NCBI GenBank assembly: GCA_964559175.1
Contig: CAZLGT010000001.1
Coordinates: 62,001 to 126,000 of the forward strand
Direction of reading: 5' to 3'
DNA: 64,000 nt
Origin: Mariniphaga sp964559175
Lineage (GTDB): Bacteria > Bacteroidota > Bacteroidia > Bacteroidales > Prolixibacteraceae
Shown in pieces: positions 29,928 through 37,381 of the stretch. A model generated the notes under the pieces. That model did not search any database. It was not told where the DNA came from and was given only the letters and a program-made list of their open reading frames with translations. A program made the translations under genes and the position numbers. The first letter of the stretch is position 1, and every line of letters begins with the position of its first letter.

Positions 29928-31723
29928 TACAGAAAATCGATTTGGAAAAACGTTTAAACGAGCTGGGGCAGCGGCTGGTATCCGGGCTCAGGACCGAGGG
30001 ATACTGGGAAGGAAGGCTTTCTTCGAGTGCGTTGGGTGTGGCTGTAGCTGTGGCAGCACTTCATTTCGACGATCCGCTTGCTAACCGGCAGGAAATTAGT
30101 CGTGGGCTCAATTGGCTGAAAGCAAACATCAATACCGACGGGAGTTATGGCGATACGCCCGAAAGTCCGGGAAATGTAAGCACCAGCCTGCTGGTTTATG
30201 CAGCATTGAATCTTTATGCAAAAAGCGATAAGACCATTCGCAATACCCAACAGCAAATTGAAGGGTATCTTCATTCCTGCGGAATTGATGTAAAATCGGC
30301 GCAGGTGGCGGAATTTATTTTGGCGCATTACCAGAAGGACTATACTTTTTCGGTGCCCATTCTGGCCATGTGCGGGCTTTGTGGTGTTCCCGGCGAAGGA
30401 GCTTTCAGGCATATTCCCCAGCTTCCTTTCGAGTTGTCGTTAATGCCCCGTCCTTTTTACAGGCTTCTGAATTTAAGCGTGGTCAGCTATGCCATTCCGG
30501 CGCTGGTGGCAGTAGGAATAGTTATTTTCAAGAAGAAAAACTCCAATTTAGTCTGGCGGACAGTTCGCCGGTTTTCCATTCCCAAAGCCCTTGGGATTTT
30601 ACACCGCATGTTACCGGAAAGCGGGGGATACCTTGAAGCCATTCCATTAACGGCTTTTGTGGCTCTGAGCCTTATAAATGCAGGATATTCCAACACAGAA
30701 GTAGTAACCAAAGGCATCCGGTTTTTAAAGCAAACACAGCGAGAAGATGGCGGCTGGCCTATCGATGTGGATTTGTCCACGTGGGTTACAACGCTATCAG
30801 TCATGGCTTTTAGGTCAAGCCTCGATGGGTTTTTGCATACCGATTTGCAGGACAAAATTGCTGATCATCTGCGACTGATACAAAACGATAAAGTGCATCC
30901 GTTTAACGGAACCAGGCCCGGAGGATGGGGTTGGACAAATTATCCCGGGTCGGTGCCCGATGGCGACGACACACCGGGAGCCATTTTGGCCTTGCTGAAA
31001 CTGGAACCTGCCGGCAAAGTGAAAAATGAAATCCTGAATGGTTGCAGATGGTTGTTCCGGCTGCAAAACAACGATGGCGGCTTTCCTACTTTTTCCAGAG
31101 GATGGGGCAAACTACCCTTCGACCAAAGTTGTGCCGATTTAACCGGACACAGCCTTCTGGCAATTTCAACGGTACTGGAGGTTTATCAGGATGAACTTTC
31201 CGGCAGGCAAAAAAAAAGGTTGCAAAAGGTGTTTGAAAAAGCACTACATTACCTTGAAAAACACCAGCGCAGTGATGGCAGCTGGCTGCCCTTGTGGTTT
31301 GGAAACCAGATGACAACTGACCATACCAACCCGATTTACGGAACAGCAAGAGTGCTTACCTACCTCAAAGATGCCATGACACATACCTGGCTACCTGAAA
31401 CACTGGCCAAAAGGTTGAAGCCAATGAAAGATAACGGAACAACATATCTGGTTTCAGTTCAAAATCCGGATGGAAGCTGGGGCGGCAATAAAAACATCAC
31501 AGGAAGTATCGAAGAAACTGCACTTGCCGTCTCTGCACTTGCTTCGGCTGAAAATCTGGAGGTTTGCAAAAAAGGTTTGGACTGGCTCGATGATTATTAC
31601 CGGGAAAACGACATGAAAGCTGCACCCATTGGACTTTACTTTGCCTCGTTGTGGTACGATGAAGAATTATATCCCACAACAGCCTATCTGGAAGCCATTT
31701 CAAGAGTGCTGGAGTTGATGTGA
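29924..31723 (+). CDS. Squalene-hopene-cyclase-like class II terpene cyclase
   Basis: A 599-residue protein, close to the roughly 630 of bacterial squalene-hopene cyclases. QW-type repeats are spread through it (QREDGGWPIDVD, QNNDGGFPTFSRGW, QRSDGSWLPLW, QNPDGSWGGNKN). Asp346-Gly-Asp348-Asp349-Thr350 (VPDGDDTPG) fits the DxDDT proton-donor motif and sits near the expected position. A hydrophobic stretch (VVSYAIPALVAVGIVIF) around residues 185-205 could be the membrane-dipping region. It overlaps the previous gene by 4 bases and ends the operon. Substrate may be squalene or a long prenyl chain; no squalene synthase is in the window. Confidence 0.8.
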   Translation: MIQKIDLEKRLNELGQRLVSGLRTEGYWEGRLSSSALGVAVAVAALHFDDPLANRQEISRGLNWLKANINTDGSYGDTPESPGNVSTSLLVYAALNLYAKSDKTIRNTQQQIEGYLHSCGIDVKSAQVAEFILAHYQKDYTFSVPILAMCGLCGVPGEGAFRHIPQLPFELSLMPRPFYRLLNLSVVSYAIPALVAVGIVIFKKKNSNLVWRTVRRFSIPKALGILHRMLPESGGYLEAIPLTAFVALSLINAGYSNTEVVTKGIRFLKQTQREDGGWPIDVDLSTWVTTLSVMAFRSSLDGFLHTDLQDKIADHLRLIQNDKVHPFNGTRPGGWGWTNYPGSVPDGDDTPGAILALLKLEPAGKVKNEILNGCRWLFRLQNNDGGFPTFSRGWGKLPFDQSCADLTGHSLLAISTVLEVYQDELSGRQKKRLQKVFEKALHYLEKHQRSDGSWLPLWFGNQMTTDHTNPIYGTARVLTYLKDAMTHTWLPETLAKRLKPMKDNGTTYLVSVQNPDGSWGGNKNITGSIEETALAVSALASAENLEVCKKGLDWLDDYYRENDMKAAPIGLYFASLWYDEELYPTTAYLEAISRVLELM

Positions 31724-31746
31724 AATTTAAACCCCGGAATTTCAGA

Positions 31747-32202
31747 TTACCTCATTATCCGTTTGTCAAGTTCCAGCCGATAAACTTTCCAGGTCAGCAT
31801 TTTAAAATTTTCTGAAAGCGGATTAAGTACAAAATTGAGTGAGGTTTTATCCACAACAGAAGGAATGGCAAAACATAAAATGCCCGATTGAATCAGGCTT
31901 GTTCCAAACTCCTGGGTTGTTTTTTTGAATGGAATGGCATCCCAGTTTTCCGGGAGTTCTTTCATTTCCGGTTTTAAAATTAATCGGTCGGGGCAGTCAA
32001 ATTCCATTATGCTGTAAAGGACATAACGCTCGGAAGCAAAAAGTTCCGGGTCAACGGTTAATCTTTCCAGTAGTGCCGAAGCAATGGTGCCGCACCCGTA
32101 CAAAACAGCATAACCCGGAAGATTCCAGCGCCCGCCGTAAATTTTGGCTCCCTCGCCGCTGGTGTCGCAAAATTCTGTTCGTGCAATCCGGTAAACAATC
32201 AT
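31747..32202 (-). CDS. RES-domain toxin of a Xre-RES toxin-antitoxin system
   Basis: A 151-residue RES protein. The family's Arg, Glu and Ser residues appear in MIVYRIARTEF with GGRWNLPG (Arg), SALLERL (Glu) and the later strand TSLNFVLNPLSENF (Ser). RES toxins such as MbcT and Res degrade NAD+ and arrest growth. The gene starts within the antitoxin stop (4-base overlap), the usual order for this type II system. No truncation is seen, so it is probably active. Confidence 0.9.
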   Translation of the reverse strand: MIVYRIARTEFCDTSGEGAKIYGGRWNLPGYAVLYGCGTIASALLERLTVDPELFASERYVLYSIMEFDCPDRLILKPEMKELPENWDAIPFKKTTQEFGTSLIQSGILCFAIPSVVDKTSLNFVLNPLSENFKMLTWKVYRLELDKRIMR

Positions 32203-32690
32203 ATAGCAATGCCGTGCTGCAACCGCATAATTTCAGCTTTCAACAAACCAAGGCCTTCAGAAACATCGATAAGTTCAATGGGTTTTCGGTTTCCAATGCT
32301 GAAAAGGGGCCTGGCCATCCAGCGCCTGAACCCTTCCTTTCCAAAATAAGAGATTCCCAATGCATACAATTCGGCAAGCTCATACATTTTTTCAGACTGA
32401 ATAACCCCGAAAACATTTTTTCGCTGAATTGTTTTTGCAGAAACACCCAGCGCTTCTGCCAGTGTATTGTTGTCGAGACCGGTAATTTCCTTTAACCGGT
32501 CAAATGATTTCCGGCTAAGCCCTTCCCTGAAAGTGTCAACCCGGTTGAGCGGCTCTGAAACATCTTCAGAATCAATATTCAGAATAAATTGAACAGAGAT
32601 GGATTCAGAAGAGTTGGAATAGGCAAGTGCCAATGCTGCTTCTGCAACCTTGCCCGATTTTTTTTCTGAAGATTTATACTTTTTGTTCAT
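32199..32690 (-). CDS. Xre/MbcA/ParS-type antitoxin of the RES toxin
   Basis: A 163-residue DUF2384 antitoxin. A helix-turn-helix lies around residues 80-105 (ITGLDNNTLAEALGVSAKT), followed by the toxin-binding domain YELAELYALGISYFGKEGF and RRWMARPLFSIGNRKPIELI, which are hallmarks of this family. It neutralises the RES toxin and should repress its own operon. Two 11-base repeats lie just upstream of its start. Confidence 0.9.
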   Translation of the reverse strand: MNKKYKSSEKKSGKVAEAALALAYSNSSESISVQFILNIDSEDVSEPLNRVDTFREGLSRKSFDRLKEITGLDNNTLAEALGVSAKTIQRKNVFGVIQSEKMYELAELYALGISYFGKEGFRRWMARPLFSIGNRKPIELIDVSEGLGLLKAEIMRLQHGIAI

Positions 32691-32698
32691 CTGGTTGG

Positions 32699-32731
32699 TA
32701 ATTTGTCCACTAAAATACGGTAATTTGTCCA
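32699..32731. promoter_or_regulatory. Tandem TAATTTGTCCA repeats (probable antitoxin operator)
   Basis: TAATTTGTCCA occurs at 32699-32709 and 32721-32731, exactly 22 bases apart, that is about two helical turns, beginning 9 bases upstream of the antitoxin ATG. Same-face direct repeats in front of an autoregulating antitoxin suggest cooperative repressor binding. Confidence 0.65.
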
Positions 32732-32806
32732 GGAATCAAAAATTTTCTCCCTTTTTTTTTAATATTTTTACCTGAATAAAAAATAAATGGTATAAATTAA
32801 ACGTAA

Positions 32807-33904
32807 TCAGGTGTTTATCATGGTTATTTCTTCTCTTTCGGTTGTCAGGTACTTCCGTGCTAAATTAGCAGTAAGACACGAGTGGATGGGGACAATATCA
32901 ACCAGATCGCCAATTTTAAAGTGGCTGAAATTTTTTTGCGAAACTTTAATAATACCATGTTCCTGAGAGAGCCGTGAAACATAGTTACGTTCGCTTAGCA
33001 ATTTTTTCTCCCCGTTTTTTGAAATAATAATGCGTCCGAAAAAGCGCTTTCCGTCAATATTTATGAGCGATTCCTGCGATAAATGAATGGCACCGCCGTA
33101 AATCACCACCTCATTTCTCGATGCGTGTTTTGCAACCACCGGGCAAACCATGCGTATGGCAATATCATCAAAACTGCATACGCCAAGGTTTTTTTGCATT
33201 AAATCGTAAAAAACAAAGTTCCCCGGTCGCAATTCGTCCACTCCCGTAAAGTTGGAGCACAGCGTGCTCGAAGGTGTATCACCAATGGAAACCTCAATGT
33301 TTGGGAAAGTAGCCGAAAAGCGTTGTTTCAGCGATTTCAGTTTGAGAAGCGCATCGAAATGCCGGCTGAAAATTTCGTTGGTTGAGTTTGCCGAATAGGT
33401 TTGGCCGTTATGCGCAAGAAATCCTTTGAGTGAAAGCTTTTTGTTTTTTAAGAGTATTTCGATGATTGAGTTGATGGTGCCGGTTTTGGAGGGTTCAATA
33501 CCGGTACGGTTGGCGCCGGTATCAATTTTCAGGTAAACCCCCAGCGGGGTATTAATTTTTTCAGAAAGTATTTTGGCTGCCTCTTTGTTTTCCACAAGAA
33601 CGTTAAGTTTAATATTTGCTGCAAGCCGGTTAATGCTGGTTATTTCCAGAATATTTACCGGAAACGCAATGGTGATGTCGTCCCAACCGTAGCGGGCAAA
33701 ATATTCGGCCATCAGAACCGATGAAACAGTGATGGATTCTACCCCAAAAATGCGGAACCAGTCCCCAATTTCTTTCGACTGGTGTGTTTTAAAATGAGGT
33801 CTGAACCGTACGTTATAATCTTTTGCTTTTTGAGCCATTCGCTCAATGTTCCGAAGGCATATTTCTTTATCGATGACCAGTGTTGGTCGAATGATTTCAG
33901 CCAT
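32807..33904 (-). CDS. PLP-dependent D-threonine aldolase / D-serine dehydratase-like enzyme
   Basis: A 365-residue fold-type III enzyme. The PLP lysine is in RFRPHFKTHQSKEIG near residue 38; LKIDTGANRTGI and SIGDTPSS line the cofactor site; the C-terminal metal-binding PIHSCLTANL (His-x-Cys) is typical of the DSD1/D-threonine aldolase C-terminal domain. It should cleave D-threonine (glycine plus acetaldehyde) or deaminate D-serine; choice is uncertain. It lies 16 bases from the downstream end of pncB, so they probably share a transcript. Confidence 0.88.
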   Translation of the reverse strand: MAEIIRPTLVIDKEICLRNIERMAQKAKDYNVRFRPHFKTHQSKEIGDWFRIFGVESITVSSVLMAEYFARYGWDDITIAFPVNILEITSINRLAANIKLNVLVENKEAAKILSEKINTPLGVYLKIDTGANRTGIEPSKTGTINSIIEILLKNKKLSLKGFLAHNGQTYSANSTNEIFSRHFDALLKLKSLKQRFSATFPNIEVSIGDTPSSTLCSNFTGVDELRPGNFVFYDLMQKNLGVCSFDDIAIRMVCPVVAKHASRNEVVIYGGAIHLSQESLINIDGKRFFGRIIISKNGEKKLLSERNYVSRLSQEHGIIKVSQKNFSHFKIGDLVDIVPIHSCLTANLARKYLTTEREEITMINT

Positions 33905-33920
33905 TGTTAATGATCTTTTT

Positions 33921-35336
33921 TTATTCCAGACTTTTTACCAGTGCATTGCGGGTTTCCAGAAGTTTTTCAGAAATGCCAACTTTGTATATGTGTGGGCTGA
34001 TAAACCGCTTGTGCTCATCGGGGAGCAGCGATGCCCTCGTTAAGAGATATTTATGGATATCTTCAAGGCTATAGGTTTCTGAAATAATTTCTCCGTTTTT
34101 GATTACGGTATGTAAAAGCGGCTCTTTTTTCAATTCGCTGATAATTGTTTTTCGTTCCGGATGAAAGGCATCACAGATTGTCTCTGCCTTTTCCGGATTT
34201 TCATTAGCCAGAAGAATGGCATCGCGATAAAACATTCCATGATTGTCGTAGCATCTGTAAACCTGTTTTTTGCAAGGCAAGGTAACCTTCTCTATGTTTT
34301 CGGAAAATTTCATTTTGGGCTGTTCGTTAATACCCGATAGTTTGTAAACGCCGTCGAGAGCAGCATCGTTTTTCCCGGTAATTAGTTCGGTGCCAACACC
34401 AAATGCATCGATTGCCGCGTTTTGGTCTTTCAGCAAACTTTTTATAACATGTTCGTTGAGCTGGTTGGAAGCAACAATTTTTACATGCTGAAGGCCTGCA
34501 TCATCGAGCATCTTCCGGGCCTTTTTACTCAGGTAGGCCAGGTCGCCACTGTCGAGTCTGATGGCCAGCAGCCGTTTGCCTTTTTGCTCCAGCTCGTGAG
34601 CCACAGTTATGGCATTGGGTAGGCCCGACCTGAGGGTGTCGTAAGTATCGACCAGCAAAATGGAATTGTCGGGATGGGCCTGTGCATAAGCTCTGAATGC
34701 TTCAAGCTCGCTGTCGAAACTCTGAATCCAGGAGTGGGCCTGAGTGCCTGAAACCGGAATGCCGAAAATTTTTCCGGCCATTACATTCGACGTGGAAGAG
34801 GCGCCCCCGATAAATGCTGCCCTGCTTGCGTGCAACGAACCAAGTCCCTGCGCCCTGCGGAGTCCGAAATCGGAAAATATTTTTCCATTGGCTACCAATT
34901 TAATCCGGAAAGCTTTGGTGGCAATCAGCGATTCAAAATTGAGGATGTTCAGTAAAACGCTTTCAATGAGCTGACATTCAATCACATTGCCTTCAACCTG
35001 CAAAACCGGCTCGTTGGGGAACATGATTTCGCCCTCCCGGGCGCTGAGAATATCGCCCGATAACCTGAACCCAGCCAGGTATTCAAGGAATTCTTTTCTG
35101 AATCCCTGTTTTTCAAGGTATTGAATGTCGGATTTATTAAAAGTAAACTCCGAAATCATTTTGAGTAAATCCTGCAATCCGGCAAAAACGGTAAATCCGC
35201 CTTTAAAAGGATTGGTTCTGAAAAAGTAGTTAAATGTGGCAGTATCTTCTTTTTTCCCGCAATAAAAATACCCCTGAGCCATTGTTAACTCGTAAAAATC
35301 GGTATAAAGCCCCCAGTGATTCGATGATAATGGCAT
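33921..35336 (-). CDS. pncB: Nicotinate phosphoribosyltransferase
   Basis: A 471-residue enzyme of NAD salvage that joins nicotinate to PRPP. Family landmarks are GLYTDFYELTMAQGY at the N-terminus, FSDFGLRRAQG, the FIGGASSTSNVMAGK and VSGTQAHSWIQSF motifs containing the catalytic His region, and RLDSGDLAYLSK. Length matches the long bacterial PncB form. It is upstream of the D-threonine aldolase-like gene. Nearby prs supplies its co-substrate. Confidence 0.93.
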   Translation of the reverse strand: MPLSSNHWGLYTDFYELTMAQGYFYCGKKEDTATFNYFFRTNPFKGGFTVFAGLQDLLKMISEFTFNKSDIQYLEKQGFRKEFLEYLAGFRLSGDILSAREGEIMFPNEPVLQVEGNVIECQLIESVLLNILNFESLIATKAFRIKLVANGKIFSDFGLRRAQGLGSLHASRAAFIGGASSTSNVMAGKIFGIPVSGTQAHSWIQSFDSELEAFRAYAQAHPDNSILLVDTYDTLRSGLPNAITVAHELEQKGKRLLAIRLDSGDLAYLSKKARKMLDDAGLQHVKIVASNQLNEHVIKSLLKDQNAAIDAFGVGTELITGKNDAALDGVYKLSGINEQPKMKFSENIEKVTLPCKKQVYRCYDNHGMFYRDAILLANENPEKAETICDAFHPERKTIISELKKEPLLHTVIKNGEIISETYSLEDIHKYLLTRASLLPDEHKRFISPHIYKVGISEKLLETRNALVKSLE

Positions 35337-35432
35337 ATTGACAATTAAAAAAATTCACATACCTTAAAGATAACCAAGTTATCATGCAAAAAAAGATGTT
35401 GCGGGCATTTTTTTCAGGAATTTATTTCCTGT

Positions 35433-36704
35433 TTATTCCAAAAATATCGTTTGTTCCCGGTTCGGGCCTACCGAAGCAATGGTTACCGGAATGCCCATTT
35501 CGTCCTCAATGAAGCTGATGTAGTTGTTCAGCTCTTCCGGGAATTCGTCCTGATTTTTTATTTTGGTCAGGTTAGTTTCCCAGCCGGGCAGTTCTACATA
35601 CACCGGTTTTACATTGTCATTTAGCTCGAAAGGGAAATGCTCCACCACTTCGCCATTGATTTCGTAGCCCACACAAATATTTATGGTTTCGAAGGTGTCG
35701 AGTACGTCGGTTTTCATCATAATCAGTTCGGTAACCCCATTCAGCATTACCGAATATTTCAGGGCTACCAAATCGAGCCATCCGCAACGACGCGGCCTGC
35801 CTGTAGTTGATCCGTATTCGTTTCCGGCATCGCGCAGTTTTTTGCCGGTTTCATCAAGCAGTTCGGTAGGGAAGGGGCCCATGCCAACCCGGGTGCAATA
35901 CGCTTTGAAAATGCCTAAAACTTTCCCGATTTTTTGCGGTGCCAGACCCAGTCCGGTGCAGGCGCCGGCACATATTGTGTTCGAACTTGTAACGAACGGA
36001 TATGAACCAAAATCAATATCGAGCAGCGTGCCTTGAGCGCCTTCGGCCAGAACGGATTTTCCTTTCTTAAGCAAATCGTTAATGAAGTGTTCGGTGTCAA
36101 CCACCTGAAATGATTTTAAAACTTCCACACCTTCAAGCCAATCCTTCTCGCATTCAGTCAATAATTGTTCATAATCGAAATGGAAAAAATCAGTCAGCAT
36201 GGTTTTGTGATTGTCAACACGTTCCTGGTATTTGCTTTCAAAATTGTGCAGTAAATCACCTACCCGCAGGCCTTCACGTCCAATTTTATCTTTATAGGTC
36301 GGCCCTATACCTTTCAATGTGGAACCGATTTTTGTATCCCCTTTTTTCTGTTCCGAGGCGGCATCCAAAATACGGTGAGTAGGCAAAATAAGATGGGCTT
36401 TTTTTGAGATGTAAAGGTTTTTTGAAAGGTCCACCCCTAATTTTTTTATAGAATCGATTTCTTTTTTAAAAACAATGGGATCGATAACTACACCATTTCC
36501 AATAATGTTGATTTTGTTTTCTCTGAAGATACCCGAAGGGATAGTGTGCAGTACCTGTTTAATGTTATTGAATTCCAGTGTGTGACCTGCATTTGGCCCC
36601 CCCTGGAAACGGGCAATTACATCATATTTAGGTGTTAACACATCCACAATTTTTCCCTTGCCCTCGTCGCCCCATTGCAGGCCTAACAAAACATCAGCTT
36701 TCAT
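35433..36704 (-). CDS. purA: Adenylosuccinate synthase
   Basis: The start at 36704 (MKADVLLGLQWGDEGKGKIVD) gives the standard 423 residues; the longer frame adds an unrelated basic tail. It makes adenylosuccinate from IMP, GTP and aspartate. The GTP-binding GDEGKGK loop, GGPNAGHT (catalytic His), GIGPTYKDK, and STTGRPRRCGWLD are all present. Confidence 0.96.
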   Translation of the reverse strand: MKADVLLGLQWGDEGKGKIVDVLTPKYDVIARFQGGPNAGHTLEFNNIKQVLHTIPSGIFRENKINIIGNGVVIDPIVFKKEIDSIKKLGVDLSKNLYISKKAHLILPTHRILDAASEQKKGDTKIGSTLKGIGPTYKDKIGREGLRVGDLLHNFESKYQERVDNHKTMLTDFFHFDYEQLLTECEKDWLEGVEVLKSFQVVDTEHFINDLLKKGKSVLAEGAQGTLLDIDFGSYPFVTSSNTICAGACTGLGLAPQKIGKVLGIFKAYCTRVGMGPFPTELLDETGKKLRDAGNEYGSTTGRPRRCGWLDLVALKYSVMLNGVTELIMMKTDVLDTFETINICVGYEINGEVVEHFPFELNDNVKPVYVELPGWETNLTKIKNQDEFPEELNNYISFIEDEMGIPVTIASVGPNREQTIFLE

Positions 36705-36870
36705 CCGTTTTTTGATTTTTATTTTACAAATGAAACCGTGAAAAAAGTTTTTAAAGAAAATATTTTCACGGTATTTCAATTAAGCCTTTAAAAGTACAAA
36801 TATTTTTTGTTGCCCTGACAAAAATACGGATAACAGGTATTTATTTTATGAAATAGTAATGTGAATGCAG

Positions 36871-37314
36871 TTAGTCGTTTTTTATGGACTGCCCGTAAAT
36901 GTACAGGGTATGGTGCGAAAGCCTGAAGTTGTTTTTCAGGCAGGCGTCTTCAATGATTTCCCTAATTCGCGGATCGTGAAATTCCATAACCTTGCCCGAT
37001 GAAGTGTCAATCAGGTGGTCGTGCTGCATGGTGGCGAAAGCTTTTTCAAACTGTGCAATGTTTTTGCCAAACTGATGCTTTACCACCAGTTTGCATTCCA
37101 GCAGTAAATCGATGGTATTGTAGAGTGTGGCGCGGCTAACCCGGTATTTTTTGTTTTTCATCGATATGTACAGCGATTCAATATCGAAGTGCCCGTCCCG
37201 TGAGTATATTTCATCGAGAATGGCAAATCGTTCCGGAGTTTTTCGGTGCCCGTTTTTCTCCAGATATTCGGTGAACATATTTCTTACAGTCTCCCTGGTT
37301 TTTTGGCTATTCAT
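36871..37314 (-). CDS. Fur-family transcriptional regulator
   Basis: A 147-residue Fur protein. The winged helix is in the first 85 residues (RKTPERFAILDEIYSRDGHFDIESLY and VSRATLYNTIDLLLE). Metal-binding positions of the dimerisation part are partly kept (HFD, HDHLI, HHTLYI), but the CxxC zinc pairs are absent. The subfamily (Fur, Zur, PerR) cannot be fixed. It lies between rsh and purA, upstream of purA in reading direction with a 166-base gap. Confidence 0.9.
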   Translation of the reverse strand: MNSQKTRETVRNMFTEYLEKNGHRKTPERFAILDEIYSRDGHFDIESLYISMKNKKYRVSRATLYNTIDLLLECKLVVKHQFGKNIAQFEKAFATMQHDHLIDTSSGKVMEFHDPRIREIIEDACLKNNFRLSHHTLYIYGQSIKND

Positions 37315-37381
37315 ATTTAAACCAATTTAAAACAAGGCTCAAAAATAGAAATATTTTTTTATTATTAAGACTAATTAAAAA

